The notes under the pieces are model-generated. The model saw only the letters and a program-made list of their open reading frames with translations. It did no database searches and was not told where the DNA came from. Shown in pieces: positions 26,321 to 35,356 of a stretch of 64,000 nucleotides of DNA. The position numbers and the translations under genes were made by a program. The stretch's first letter is position 1; every line of letters begins with the position of its first letter. Source of the stretch: Gammaproteobacteria bacterium (GTDB lineage: Bacteria; Pseudomonadota; Gammaproteobacteria; Ga0077536). The DNA is taken from positions 248,001-312,000 of the forward strand of contig JACKNG010000003.1 in the NCBI GenBank assembly GCA_024235015.1, written 5' to 3'.

Positions 26321-27586
26321 TCAGGCCGAAGCGAGCGCGCGACGGCGCAGGACGCGCGCCGTCCAACCGGCCAGGCCGGCGGTGACGCCGGCTGCCGCGG
26401 CGATGCTGAACGGCAGGTCGTAGCTGCCGGTGACGTCGAACAAGTGCCCGCCCAGCCAGGGCCCGGAGGCGCTGCCGGCGGCGCTGCCGAGCAGGCCGAT
26501 GCCGAGAATGGAACCGAAGTGCTCGCCCTGGAAGCGATCGCCGACCATGGCCGGGGTCAGCGCGGCGGTCGCCGAGTAGCCGACGCCGAGCAGGACGGCG
26601 AAGCCGTAGGCGCCGAGCGGCGAGGTGTGATGGCCGACCTTGAACAGGACGAACACGCTCGTCACCAGGATGGTGATGCCGCCGACGTAGACCAGTTCGC
26701 GTTCGAGGCGGTCGGAAAGCCAGCCGCCGCCGGTCTTGCCGAAGATGCTGGCCACCCCCACCACCCCCACCACCGAGGCCGCGGTGAGCGCGGCGATGCC
26801 GTGGTCGACGAGGAAGGCGACTTGGTGCACCTGCAGGGTCTGCGAACAGAAGCTGCCGAAGAAGAAGGCACAGACCATGAGCCAGAACGGCAGCGTGCCG
26901 GCGGCCTGGCGCAGGGTCACCGAGCGCGACTCGATGGCGGGGTCGGCGGCGCTGACGGCACTGTCGGCGGCCTCCCGCCGGCGATGCCGCGGCCGCGGCG
27001 CACTCTTCAACAGGTAGAGCGCCGCCGGCACGATGACCAGCACGGCGAGCACGCCCAGCACGCGGAAGGCGGTGCGCCAGCCGGCGGCGCCGATGACCGC
27101 CTGGCACAGCGGCACCACCACCAGCATGCCCACCCCGACCCCGGAGCTGACGATGCCGATGGCGAAGCCGAGCCGGTGGGCGAAGCGCCGCTGTACCTGC
27201 ACCACCGCCGGCACCCAACCGCAGGCGGCGACGCTGACGGCGCTCAGCAGGCCGAAGTAGAGGTAGAGCTGCCAGGGCGTCTGGATCAGGCTGCACAGGA
27301 ACATCGCGCCGCTCAGCAGCAGGCCGCCCACGGCCATCAGCGCCGACGGCGCGACGCGGTCACACAGGATGCCGATGAGCGGATTGACGCAGCCGTGGAT
27401 CACGGCAAACAGAGAGAACGCACCCGCCACCATCGAGCGCGTCCAGCCGAACTCGTCGAGCAGGGCCACCAGGATGACGCTGTAGGCGTACCAGATGCCG
27501 TAGGCCAGCGCGAGCACCGCGGCCAACAGGGCCAGGGTCACCTTGCCGGGTTGGGCGGCATGCGTGGAGGGGATCGGGGCGCCCAT
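26321..27586 (-). CDS. MFS transporter, OFA/monocarboxylate-porter-like
   Basis: The 421-residue protein has about twelve membrane segments. Its N-terminus (LALAYGIWYAYSVILVALLDEFGWTR with SMVAG following) resembles oxalate/formate antiporter and MCT-type carriers, and DRLERELVYVGG gives the second-half loop motif. Uptake or exchange of small carboxylates is the likely role. The 126 bases downstream and the 253 bases upstream (27587-27839) contain no gene I can support. Confidence 0.8.
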   Translation of the reverse strand: MGAPIPSTHAAQPGKVTLALLAAVLALAYGIWYAYSVILVALLDEFGWTRSMVAGAFSLFAVIHGCVNPLIGILCDRVAPSALMAVGGLLLSGAMFLCSLIQTPWQLYLYFGLLSAVSVAACGWVPAVVQVQRRFAHRLGFAIGIVSSGVGVGMLVVVPLCQAVIGAAGWRTAFRVLGVLAVLVIVPAALYLLKSAPRPRHRRREAADSAVSAADPAIESRSVTLRQAAGTLPFWLMVCAFFFGSFCSQTLQVHQVAFLVDHGIAALTAASVVGVVGVASIFGKTGGGWLSDRLERELVYVGGITILVTSVFVLFKVGHHTSPLGAYGFAVLLGVGYSATAALTPAMVGDRFQGEHFGSILGIGLLGSAAGSASGPWLGGHLFDVTGSYDLPFSIAAAAGVTAGLAGWTARVLRRRALASA

Positions 27587-27839
27587 GCGTTCGAACGGTC
27601 AGCAGGCTGGTGAAAAACTACGACGGAGGTCGCCGGCGGCGTTGCGCACGCGCCGTGCCCCCGACCTTCCTCGCTACCTCGTCGACCGGTCTGTCGGAGA
27701 CCTGCGGGATGGCGATGAGCGGGTACTACGGCCGCGAAGCCGCGGCGAACCGCGCGATTCTAGCCTGGATCGCCCGCGCGTGTCCGTCGCCGTGGCGACG
27801 CCCGGCTGCCATGCCGGGGCGGCACGCCGCGTGGCGGGC

Positions 27840-29024
27840 TCAGCCGCGTTCGAGCTGCAGGCCCTTGAGGTAGGCGGCCTCGGGGAAGTTCAACGCCACC
27901 GGGTGATCGGCGGCGGCGTGCAGCCAGGCCCCAATGCGGCCCGCGCACGGCGCGTCGAGCGCGGCACCGGCGACGATGCTCTGCAGCAGCGCGGGGTCGA
28001 CGGCCGCGGAGCACGAGAAGCTCAGCAGGGTGCCGCCCTCGCGCAGCAGACGCAGGGCCCACAGGTTGACGTCCTTGTAGGCGCGCGCCGCGCGCTGCAC
28101 GTGCTTGGCGGTGGGCGCGAACTTGGGCGGGTCGAGCACGACGACGTCGAAGCGGCGGCCCTGGGCGTGCAGCTCGCGCAGCAGGGCGAAGGCGTCACCC
28201 TCCAGCCATTCGACCGCCCCCGGCGCGAAGCCGCTCGCGGCAACGTTGTCGCGCGCCCGCGCCAGGGCCTCGTGCGAGCTGTCGATGGCGGTGACGCCGG
28301 CCGCGCCGCCGGCCAGCGCGGCGCAGGTGAAGCCGCCGGTGTAGGCGAACACGTCGAGGACCTCGCGACCGGCGGCGAGGGTGGCGAGGCGGGCGCGGTT
28401 GTCACGCTGGTCGAGGTAGAAGCCGGTCTTGTGACCGCCACGCACGTCGACGCGGTAGCGGGCCGCGCCTTCGGTGATTTCGATCGACGGCGGCGGCTCG
28501 GCGCCACGCACCACCCCGCAGCGTGCCGGCAAACCTTCCAGCTCGCGCACCTCGGCATCGGAGCGCTCGTAGACCCCGCGACAGCCACCGTGCGCGATGA
28601 GCCCCGCGGCGATCACCTCGCGCCAGCGTTCGGCGCTGGTCGCCGTGCACTGCAGGACGGCGAACTCGCCGTAACGATCCACCACCACCCCGGGCAGACC
28701 GTCCGCCTCGCCGTGGACCAGGCGCAGGCCGTCCGGACGGACGGGAAACTGCCGTGCGCGGTAAGCCAGGGCATGCTGCAGGCGCGAAGCGATCAACGCC
28801 TCGTCGACCGCGACGGCGGGGTCGAAGCTGAGGATGCGTACGCGGATCTGCGAGCGTGGACTGTACGCTCCGCGGCCGAGGAAAGCGCCGTCTGCGGCGA
28901 CGACCTCGACCGTCTCGCCCGGCTGCGGCCCACCGTCGACCCGCGCCACCGCGCCCGAGAACACCCAGGGGTGGCGGCGCCTGAGCGACTTGTCGCGGCC
29001 GAGCTTGAGCACCACGCGCTTCAT
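27840..29024 (-). CDS. rlmI: 23S rRNA (cytosine-C5) methyltransferase, RlmI type
   Basis: From ATG 29024 the protein has 394 residues, matching RlmI. It starts with a PUA-type domain (LKLGRDKSLRRRHPWVFSGA), then GHKTGFYLDQRDNR, the SAM motif VLDVFAYTGGFT, DPPKFAPT as the catalytic/binding motif IV, and SFSCSAAVD carrying a cysteine. RlmI methylates C1962 of 23S rRNA. The frame is open 32 codons upstream without homology, and the shorter start is chosen. It overlaps no neighbour but follows the nitroreductase gene by 22 bases. Confidence 0.88.
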   Translation of the reverse strand: MKRVVLKLGRDKSLRRRHPWVFSGAVARVDGGPQPGETVEVVAADGAFLGRGAYSPRSQIRVRILSFDPAVAVDEALIASRLQHALAYRARQFPVRPDGLRLVHGEADGLPGVVVDRYGEFAVLQCTATSAERWREVIAAGLIAHGGCRGVYERSDAEVRELEGLPARCGVVRGAEPPPSIEITEGAARYRVDVRGGHKTGFYLDQRDNRARLATLAAGREVLDVFAYTGGFTCAALAGGAAGVTAIDSSHEALARARDNVAASGFAPGAVEWLEGDAFALLRELHAQGRRFDVVVLDPPKFAPTAKHVQRAARAYKDVNLWALRLLREGGTLLSFSCSAAVDPALLQSIVAGAALDAPCAGRIGAWLHAAADHPVALNFPEAAYLKGLQLERG

Positions 29025-29046
29025 CGGCGTCGCCCCCGCCCCCGGC

Positions 29047-29745
29047 TCAGCGCGCCCCCCAGCGGTTCCAGTAGCACACCTCCGCGAGCGGCAGTCGCTT
29101 GGCCGCCTTGAGCTCACCACCCTTCAGCCACGCCACCGGCAGCAGCGCGGCCTGGGTGTAGGTGTCCGGGATGCCGAGCAGTGCGGCCGCCTCGCGCTCG
29201 TAGAGCAGGTGCAGGGTGGTCCAGGCCGAGGCCACGCGACGCGCGCGCAGCGCCAGCATCAACGACCAGGTCGCCGGCAGGATCGAGCCCCACATCGAGG
29301 CCTGGGTGAAGACGTCGGCCTCGTGCTCGAAACGCGACTCGATGCAGGGAACGATCATGGCCGGCACGTCCTGCAGGCATTCCATGAGGTAACCGCCCGA
29401 TTTCAACACCGCCTCGCGCTGCTGCTGGCGCAGGTCGTCGGCGGCGTATTCACGCAACGCACTGACCCCGGTGCGCGACATCGGCGTCTGGTCGTTGACG
29501 TAGCGCTCGGCGCCCTTGCGGTAGCACTCGGCGAGACCCGCGCGCAACTTCGCGTCGGTCACGACCATGAAACGCCAGGTCTGGGTGTTGGCGCCCGTCG
29601 GCGCCTGCAGCGCGATGGTCAACGCCTGTTCGATCAACTCGCGCGGGACTTCGCGTTCGAGATCGAGACGCAGGCGGACGCTGCGCGTGGTGTTGAGGAC
29701 GTGGTCGACGCTGGCGAGGTCGAGCGGGAACAGGGTATCGGACAC
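29047..29745 (-). CDS. nitroreductase-family FMN oxidoreductase
   Basis: The GTG start at 29745, preceded by CTGGAG, gives 232 residues. RSVRLRLDLEREVP and QAPTGANTQTWRFMVV near the N-terminus are FMN-binding nitroreductase motifs, and GSILPATWSLMLALRARRVAS lies at the dimer interface. The frame runs on upstream through the SDR gene, but that part is out-of-frame shadow. These enzymes reduce nitro or enone groups with NAD(P)H. The SDR gene ends 77 bases upstream on the same strand. Confidence 0.8.
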   Translation of the reverse strand: MSDTLFPLDLASVDHVLNTTRSVRLRLDLEREVPRELIEQALTIALQAPTGANTQTWRFMVVTDAKLRAGLAECYRKGAERYVNDQTPMSRTGVSALREYAADDLRQQQREAVLKSGGYLMECLQDVPAMIVPCIESRFEHEADVFTQASMWGSILPATWSLMLALRARRVASAWTTLHLLYEREAAALLGIPDTYTQAALLPVAWLKGGELKAAKRLPLAEVCYWNRWGAR

Positions 29746-29822
29746 GGGCGAACTCCAGGACGGCGGAAGGGGCGCATTATCGGTGACGACCGGGCCGTGC
29801 GACACGCCCGGCGCGGCGGTGC

Positions 29823-30599
29823 TCAGACCATCGTCCAGCCGCCGTCGACCACCAGCACCTGGCCGGTGATCATCGATGCCGCGTCGGAGGCGAGGAAGAT
29901 CACCGGTGCCGAGATCTCCTCCGGCTCGGCGAGATCGTGGCGCAGCAGGTTGTTGCGGCGCACGGCCGCGGCGAACGATGCGCTGTCGGCCAGCGCCTGT
30001 TCGGCCAACGGCGAACGCGTCACCGTGGGCGCGACGACGTTGACGCGGATGCCGTGCTCGGCCCATTCCGCCGCCATGGTCCGCGACATGTTGTTCACCC
30101 CGGCCTTGGCGCCGCTGTAGATGCCGCGCTCGGGCGCGCCGATCACGCTCGCCTGCGAGGAGATGTTGACGATGGCGCCGCCGCTGCCCTGCGCGATCAT
30201 CTGCCGCGCAGCGGCCTGGCTGCAGAACAGCACGCTCTTGAGGTTGGCGTCGACGATGCGCTGGTAGAGTGCCTCGTCGGTATCGATGATCGGGCCGAGC
30301 TTGTTGTAACCGGCATTGTTGACCAGCACGTCGATGCGGCCATAGCGCGCGACCACCGCCGCGGTGAAGGCCGCGATCGAGGCGAGGTCGGTGACGTCGA
30401 GCGCATGGTGGAAGCAGGCACCGCCGGCGTCCTCGATCGCGCGCGTCAGGGTCTCGAGTTCGGTCGTGGTGCGACTGCCGACGGCGATTAGCGCGCCCGA
30501 CTCGGCGGCCTCGCGGGCGATGACGCGGCCGATGCCGCGCCCGGCACCGGTGACGATGACGACCTTGTCGTCGAGGCCGAAGCGGGCCAGGCTGGGCAT
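29823..30599 (-). CDS. short-chain dehydrogenase/reductase
   Basis: From ATG 30599, behind GGAGGAG, the protein has 258 residues. It has TGAGRGIG, NNAGYN, the Ser...Tyr-x-x-x-Lys set (ISSQASVIGAPERGIYSGAKAG) and a C-terminal TGQVLVVDGGW. It is a classical NAD(P)-dependent dehydrogenase of alcohols or 3-ketoacyl groups. It lies between the acyl-CoA dehydrogenase and nitroreductase genes on the same strand, separated from the first by an inverted repeat. The substrate is unknown. Confidence 0.85.
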   Translation of the reverse strand: MPSLARFGLDDKVVIVTGAGRGIGRVIAREAAESGALIAVGSRTTTELETLTRAIEDAGGACFHHALDVTDLASIAAFTAAVVARYGRIDVLVNNAGYNKLGPIIDTDEALYQRIVDANLKSVLFCSQAAARQMIAQGSGGAIVNISSQASVIGAPERGIYSGAKAGVNNMSRTMAAEWAEHGIRVNVVAPTVTRSPLAEQALADSASFAAAVRRNNLLRHDLAEPEEISAPVIFLASDAASMITGQVLVVDGGWTMV

Positions 30600-30694
30600 G
30601 TGTCTCCTCCGCGGGTACCGGCGCATGCGCGCCGCCGTTCAATCAATCACCTGGCCGCCGGTGTCAGGCACCGCGGTCGGGTCGAGGGCAATGC

Positions 30695-30779
30695 TGGAGC
30701 AACGGTGACAGTATACTTTCGCCCGAGCGTCCTGCCTCGGTTGCGCGGTGCGCGAAAGTATACTGTCACCGTTGCTCCA
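30695..30779. repeat. long inverted repeat, GTGACAG-type, copy C
   Basis: A perfect 28-bp arm at 30695-30722 recurs inverted at 30752-30779, with a 29-base spacer. The core GACAGTATACTTT is shared with copy A, but the outer end is GGTGACAG rather than GGGGACAG. It is the longest perfect inverted repeat seen in the window and lies between the acyl-CoA dehydrogenase stop and the SDR start. A GGTGTCAGGCACC near-palindrome is found 22 bases to its left (30660-30672). Confidence 0.88.
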
Positions 30780-30795
30780 CCGTTGCTCGTCGCAG

Positions 30796-31968
30796 TCAGA
30801 AGCCGATCTGCCGCGCGGCGAGATCCTTCATGATCTCCTCCGAGCCGCCGCCGATCATCATCACCTTGACCTCGCGGTAGATGCGCTCGGCGCGGGTGCC
30901 GCGCATGAAACCCATGCCGCCGAGGATCTGCACCGCCTGGTCGGCGCAGAACTGCATGGTCTGGGTGGCGACGATTTTGAGCATGCAGGTGCGCGCGACC
31001 AGTTCGTTCATCGGCCCGATGCCGTGCTGCACGCAATGCGCGAGTTCGTAGGCGAGCGTGCGGGCGCTGTCGATGCGCGTGGCCATGTCGACCAGCTTGT
31101 GGCGGATGACCTGGCGGCTGGCGAGCGGCTGGCCGAAGGTGTGACGCCCGCGCGCCCACTCGACCGCCTCGTCGAGACAGACCTGGGCGTACATCACCGC
31201 CATCACCGCCATGCCCAGGCGCTCGGAATTGAAGTTGAGCATGATCGAGCGGAAGCCGGCGTTCTCCGCGCCGACCAGGTTGCCGATCGGCACGCGGCAG
31301 TCGTCGAAGCGCAAGGTCGCGGTGTCCGAGGCGTGCCAGCCCATCTTCTGCAGGGCGGACCGTTCGAGCCCCGGGGTGTCGCCCTCGATGAGCAGCAGCG
31401 AAATGCCGTCGGCGCCCTTGGCCTGCGGATCGGTGCGCACGGCACAGGTGATGTAATCGGCACGCACCCCGGAGGTGATGAAGGTCTTCTCGCCGTTGAC
31501 GACGTAGACGTCGCCGTCGCGCACCGCGGTGGTCCTGAGCGCGGCGACGTCGGAACCGCCGCCGGGCTCGGTGATGGCGAGCGCCGAGATTTTCTCGCCG
31601 GCAATTACCGCGGGCGCGACCCGCTGGCGCAGCTCGGCGCTGCCCACGGCGACGATCGGCGGCAGGCCGATGGTGTGCGAGCCGAGCGCCGCCGAGACAC
31701 CGCCGGCGCCGGCGCGCGCGAGTTCCTCGGAGACCACGATCTTCATGAACTCGTCGGCCGGCGTACCCCCGTATTCCTCGGGGAAGCCGACCCCGAGCAG
31801 GCCGATGTCGGCGGCCTTGTGGTAGAGCTCGCGCGGCACGCAGCCGGCCGCCTCCCACTCGTCGATGAACGGCACGATCTCGCGCGCGACGAACTGGCGC
31901 AGGGTGTCGCGGTACTGCACGTGCTCGGGGCCGAAGAAAGCCGGGTTGGCGGCGGGTTCGAAGAACAT
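30796..31968 (-). CDS. acyl-CoA dehydrogenase
   Basis: From ATG 31968 the protein has 390 residues. ITEPGGGSD (132-140) and the C-terminal helices are typical. At the place where many family members have the catalytic Glu (YEGT) this protein has GGGS (373-376). The base may instead be Glu249 in NSERLGM, as in isovaleryl-CoA dehydrogenase-like enzymes with the active Glu on another helix. It forms trans-2-enoyl-CoA with FAD and passes electrons to ETF. An in-frame ATG at 32010 would add 14 residues. Confidence 0.87.
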   Translation of the reverse strand: MFFEPAANPAFFGPEHVQYRDTLRQFVAREIVPFIDEWEAAGCVPRELYHKAADIGLLGVGFPEEYGGTPADEFMKIVVSEELARAGAGGVSAALGSHTIGLPPIVAVGSAELRQRVAPAVIAGEKISALAITEPGGGSDVAALRTTAVRDGDVYVVNGEKTFITSGVRADYITCAVRTDPQAKGADGISLLLIEGDTPGLERSALQKMGWHASDTATLRFDDCRVPIGNLVGAENAGFRSIMLNFNSERLGMAVMAVMYAQVCLDEAVEWARGRHTFGQPLASRQVIRHKLVDMATRIDSARTLAYELAHCVQHGIGPMNELVARTCMLKIVATQTMQFCADQAVQILGGMGFMRGTRAERIYREVKVMMIGGGSEEIMKDLAARQIGF

Positions 31969-32076
31969 CGGGGAGCGCTTCCTGGGTGCTGGTGGGCGGA
32001 TGGCGGGCACGCCGTCGCGCCCGGCCCGCGCCGCTGCGCCGCGTGGCGGCGGGACGACGGATGCCGCGGCGCAGCC

Positions 32077-32787
32077 CTACTGCGACATGATGACGGTCTT
32101 GTCGAAGTCGTCGGGCGAGGTGAGGTGCTTGTCGAAATGCGCCAGCGTGCGCTCCCTGGCCGTGGCCGCGCTGGTCGGCTCGAAGCTGCCGCGATCGTTG
32201 CAGTTGAAGCCGTGGTCGGCATCGTAGACGAAGACCTGCACGTCGGGCTGCGCCTTGCGGATGGTCTCGACATCGCTCATCGGGATGTGCGCATCCTTCT
32301 CGCCGAAATGCATCATCACCGGGCAGCGCGGCGTGCGGTGCGCTTCCTTGGCGATGCCGCCGCCGTAATAGGCCGAGGCCGCGGCGACGCGATCGAGTTC
32401 GCAGGCCGACAGCCAGGTCAGCAGGCCGCCGAAGCAGTAACCGACCACGCCGACCTTGCCGTGCGCGGCGACGGCGTCGATGGCCGCCTGCAGGTCCTTG
32501 AGGGTGTCCTCGAGCCGGAGATCCTGGAAGGCGATGCGCAGGCCCTTGTCGAAATCGGCCTGCTCGGTGTAACCGAGTTCGACGTCGGCCTCGACGCGAT
32601 CGAAGATCTGCGGCGCGATGGCGACGTAACCAGCCTTGGCATAGTCGTCGACCACGGCACGAATGTGCTTGTTGACGCCGAAGATCTCCTGGATGACGAC
32701 GACGCCACCCTTGGGCGTGCCGCTCGGCGCGGCCTCGTAGGCGCCGAAGGTGAAGCCGTCAGCCGCGGTCAGTTTGCGCTGTCCCAT
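32077..32787 (-). CDS. dienelactone hydrolase family protein
   Basis: From ATG 32787 the protein has 236 residues, the usual length. The catalytic set is visible as Glu34 (QEIFG), Cys118 (GYCFGG), Asp165 (GEKDAHIP) and His192 (DHGFNC). The family hydrolyses dienelactone in chlorocatechol pathways, but many members have other esterase roles. No ring-cleavage genes are nearby. It shares a 196-base divergent promoter region with the amine dehydrogenase cluster. Confidence 0.87.
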   Translation of the reverse strand: MGQRKLTAADGFTFGAYEAAPSGTPKGGVVVIQEIFGVNKHIRAVVDDYAKAGYVAIAPQIFDRVEADVELGYTEQADFDKGLRIAFQDLRLEDTLKDLQAAIDAVAAHGKVGVVGYCFGGLLTWLSACELDRVAAASAYYGGGIAKEAHRTPRCPVMMHFGEKDAHIPMSDVETIRKAQPDVQVFVYDADHGFNCNDRGSFEPTSAATARERTLAHFDKHLTSPDDFDKTVIMSQ

Positions 32788-32901
32788 GTGGTCAAGTCTC
32801 CGTGGTCGGGTCGGGAGCGCTCGATTGGAACCGAGTGTGCGGCCCAGATCAACCGCCGCCGGCGGGCCCTCATGCCCCGGCAGGGCCGCCGTGACGTGGG
32901 G

Positions 32902-32931
32902 TTCCAAAAAACCGGACAACTGTCCTAAAAT
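32902..32931 (+). promoter_or_regulatory. probable promoter and operator of the amine dehydrogenase cluster
   Basis: A TAAAAT -10-like hexamer at 32926-32931 has TTCCAA 18 bases upstream. Between them GGACA-AC-TGTCC (32914-32925) is a perfect interrupted palindrome placed where a repressor would block polymerase. The transcript would have a leader of about 45 bases before the GTG at 32984. The assignment rests on position and sequence only. Confidence 0.4.
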
Positions 32932-32983
32932 CGCCCGCACCGGGCCGCCGTGCCGGGGCACTCAGACTAGGGAGGCGAGAATC

Positions 32984-34135
32984 GTGAAGCGGGTATCTAC
33001 TTCTATCCTCACCGGGCTGGCGCTGCTGCTCGGTTGCCGTCTCGCCATGGCCGAGCTCCAGCCCGAGACCCTCACCGTCGGCAAGCTGCCGCCGGCGAAC
33101 CCACACCGCATCTACCTGAGCGACCTCGGCGGCCTCGGCCACGTCGTCGACGGCCGCATCCATCTCGTCGATGGCGACTCCTACAAGTATCTCGGCGCGA
33201 TCCCGGCGGCCATGTTCGCCCTCACCGCGCTGTCGCCCGATTCCAGCGAGATGTACCTCGCCACCACGTATTACACCAAGCTCAACCGCGGCAAGCGCTT
33301 CGACCAGTTCGAGGTCTACGACACCGCCACGCTGAAGCTGAAGTCGGAGATCGAAATCCCGGCCAAGCACGCCCAGGCCCTGCCCTACAAGGGCACCATG
33401 GTGTCGACTGCCGACGGCCGTTTCGTCATCATCCAGAACGCGACCCCGGCCAGCTCGGTGACGGTGGTCGATCGCAAGGCCGAGAAGTTCGTCACCGAGA
33501 TCGAAACCCCCGGCTGCTGGATCATCCTGCCCGCGGCCTCCAACGCGCGTCGCTTCGCCACCCTCTGCGGCGACGGCACCCTGCTTACCGTCACCCTCGA
33601 CGACGACGGCCAGGCGGTCAGCCAGCAGCGTTCGGCCAAGCTCTTCGACGCCGAGAAGGACCCGCTGTTCGTGCAGGCCGAGCACATCGGCGACAGCTAC
33701 TACTTCGTCTCCTACGAGGGCAACCTGCACCAGATCAACGTCGGCGGCGACACCGCCGTGCTCGAGGACAAGTGGTCGCTGGTCGACGACGCCGATCGCG
33801 CGGCGAAGTGGAAACCCTCCGGATACCAACTCACCGCCCTGCACGCACCGAGCAAGCGTTTCTACGTCGCCATGCACGACAACGCCTACGACGGCAGCCA
33901 CAAGAACCCGGCCAAGGAAATCTGGGTGTTCGACCTCGCCACCAAGCAGCGCATCCAGCGCGCGCCCGGCTCGAACTCCGTCGCCATGGCACTGAGCAAG
34001 GAAGAGAAACCGGTGCTGTTCACCTACGACGGCATGACCGCCGAGTTCGTACGCTACGACACCGTGCCCGAGCTCAAGCCCGGCGCGCGCAGCAAGCCGG
34101 TCGGTGAATTCGCCGGCCTCGTGCAACTGCACTAA
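32984..34135 (+). CDS. aauB: amine dehydrogenase heavy chain (AauB/MauB)
   Basis: A GTG start at 32984 behind GGGAGGCGAG gives 383 residues with a signal peptide (MKRVSTSILTGLALLLG...AMA). The mature part is beta-propeller-like with repeated short strands such as RIYLSDLGG, RFVIIQNATPASSVTVVDR and KRFYVAMHDNAYDGSHKNPAKE, characteristic of the heavy subunit of methylamine and aromatic amine dehydrogenases. It starts a B-E-D-A cluster. The heavy chain supports the TTQ subunit in the periplasm. The order and the cytochrome downstream are closer to the aromatic-amine (aau) than the methylamine (mau) arrangement. Confidence 0.87.
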   Translation: MKRVSTSILTGLALLLGCRLAMAELQPETLTVGKLPPANPHRIYLSDLGGLGHVVDGRIHLVDGDSYKYLGAIPAAMFALTALSPDSSEMYLATTYYTKLNRGKRFDQFEVYDTATLKLKSEIEIPAKHAQALPYKGTMVSTADGRFVIIQNATPASSVTVVDRKAEKFVTEIETPGCWIILPAASNARRFATLCGDGTLLTVTLDDDGQAVSQQRSAKLFDAEKDPLFVQAEHIGDSYYFVSYEGNLHQINVGGDTAVLEDKWSLVDDADRAAKWKPSGYQLTALHAPSKRFYVAMHDNAYDGSHKNPAKEIWVFDLATKQRIQRAPGSNSVAMALSKEEKPVLFTYDGMTAEFVRYDTVPELKPGARSKPVGEFAGLVQLH

Positions 34136-34144
34136 GCCGCGTCG

Positions 34145-34681
34145 ATGCCGGACATCGTCATCCAGCACGTGGCCGCGGCGACCCTCGCCATCGTGTTCAT
34201 GGTCGGCGCGTGGCAGAAGCTGCGCGATCGCATCGGCTTCGAGATCGCGCTGGACAACTACGACCTGCTGCCGGCAGCGCTGGTCAAGCCGGTCGCCTGG
34301 CTGCTGCCCGCCTTCGAGTTCGCCACTGGCCTGGCCCTGGTCTCGCCGTGGCGCACGAACGGCGGCGTGATGGCCCTCCTGCTGCTCGGCTTCGTCACCG
34401 CCGGCGTCGTCGTCAACCTGCTGCGCGGCCGGACCGACGTCGGCTGCGGCTGCGGCGGCATCGAGGACGAGCAATTGCTGTCGTGGGCACTGGTCGCGCG
34501 CAACGGCGTGCTCGCCCTCGGCGCCTGCGCCACCCTCGGCGCCGGCGTGGCGCGCCCGCTGGCCTGGCTCGATTACGTCACCGTGGTGGGCGCGACGCTC
34601 AGCGCCTACGCGCTGTACGTGGCGGCCAACCAGCTCATCGCCAACCGGCCGCGCCTGGCGCGCCTGAGGCGTCCGGCATGA
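34145..34681 (+). CDS. mauE: MauE-type membrane protein for amine dehydrogenase maturation
   Basis: This 178-residue protein has about four to five membrane helices and the DVGCGCGG cysteine motif typical of MauE/DoxX-like proteins. MauE is required for formation or stability of the disulfide-rich light chain. It begins 9 bases after the heavy-chain stop, and its TGA overlaps the start of mauD as ATGA, showing tight coupling. Confidence 0.86.
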   Translation: MPDIVIQHVAAATLAIVFMVGAWQKLRDRIGFEIALDNYDLLPAALVKPVAWLLPAFEFATGLALVSPWRTNGGVMALLLLGFVTAGVVVNLLRGRTDVGCGCGGIEDEQLLSWALVARNGVLALGACATLGAGVARPLAWLDYVTVVGATLSAYALYVAANQLIANRPRLARLRRPA

Positions 34682-35268
34682 ACACCGCGCTTGCCATCGC
34701 CGTCGGCGTGCTGTGGCTCGTGGTCATCGCGCTGGTCGTCGCGGTGTTCGCCCTGGCGCGCCAGATCGGCATCCTCTACGAACGCGTCGCGCCGATGGGC
34801 GCACTGATGCTGGACGAAGGGCCCAAGGTCGGCGAGCAGGCGCCGCGCTTCACCCTCGCCACGCTCGCCGGCGGCAGCGTCAACCTCGGCCACCCCTCGC
34901 AGCGCGGCGAACTCCTGTTCTTCCTCTCGCCGACCTGCCCGGTGTGCAAGAAGCTCCTACCCGTGCTGCGCTCGATCGCCAAGGCCGAGGCCGACTGGCT
35001 CGACGTGGTGCTGGCCAGCGACGGCGACGAGCCCCGCCAGCGCGCCTTCTACAAGAAGGCCGGCCTGGAAGATTTCCCCTACGTGTTGTCACACGACCTC
35101 GGCATGGCGTACAAGGTCGGCAAGCTGCCGTACGCCGTGCTGCTCGACGAAAGCGGTCAGGTGCGCGCCAAGGGTTTGATCAATTCGCGCGAGCAGCTCG
35201 AGAGCCTGTTCACGGCCAAGGAGCTCGGCGTCGAATCGATCCAGCAGTACCTGGGCAGCGGGGCGTGA
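34678..35268 (+). CDS. mauD: MauD, thioredoxin-like disulfide protein
   Basis: The 196-residue protein has an N-terminal membrane anchor (LAIAVGVLWLVVIALVVAVF) and a periplasmic thioredoxin-like domain with the CPVC active site in FFLSPTCPVCKK. MauD helps form the many disulfides of the light subunit. Its ATG overlaps the mauE stop. An 88-base gap with a small hairpin separates it from the light-chain gene. Confidence 0.88.
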   Translation: MNTALAIAVGVLWLVVIALVVAVFALARQIGILYERVAPMGALMLDEGPKVGEQAPRFTLATLAGGSVNLGHPSQRGELLFFLSPTCPVCKKLLPVLRSIAKAEADWLDVVLASDGDEPRQRAFYKKAGLEDFPYVLSHDLGMAYKVGKLPYAVLLDESGQVRAKGLINSREQLESLFTAKELGVESIQQYLGSGA

Positions 35269-35321
35269 CCCGCGCGCAGGGTAGTGGAAGACGCCGGCGC
35301 TCGGCGACAAGAACGGTACAA

Positions 35322-35334
35322 GGTCTCGGAGACC
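35322..35334 (+). other. small hairpin between mauD and the light-chain gene
   Basis: GGTCTC-G-GAGACC is a perfect 6-bp stem, 22 bases before the light-chain ATG. It could be an RNA processing or stability site, or chance. Confidence 0.25.
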
Positions 35335-35356
35335 CGAGGCGCGGGAGACGCGACTT

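Noticed and set aside
27610..27873. An 87-residue plus-strand gene in the gap before rlmI
   Set aside because: It has no ribosome site, an Arg-rich shadow-like composition, and overlaps the end of rlmI on the other strand.
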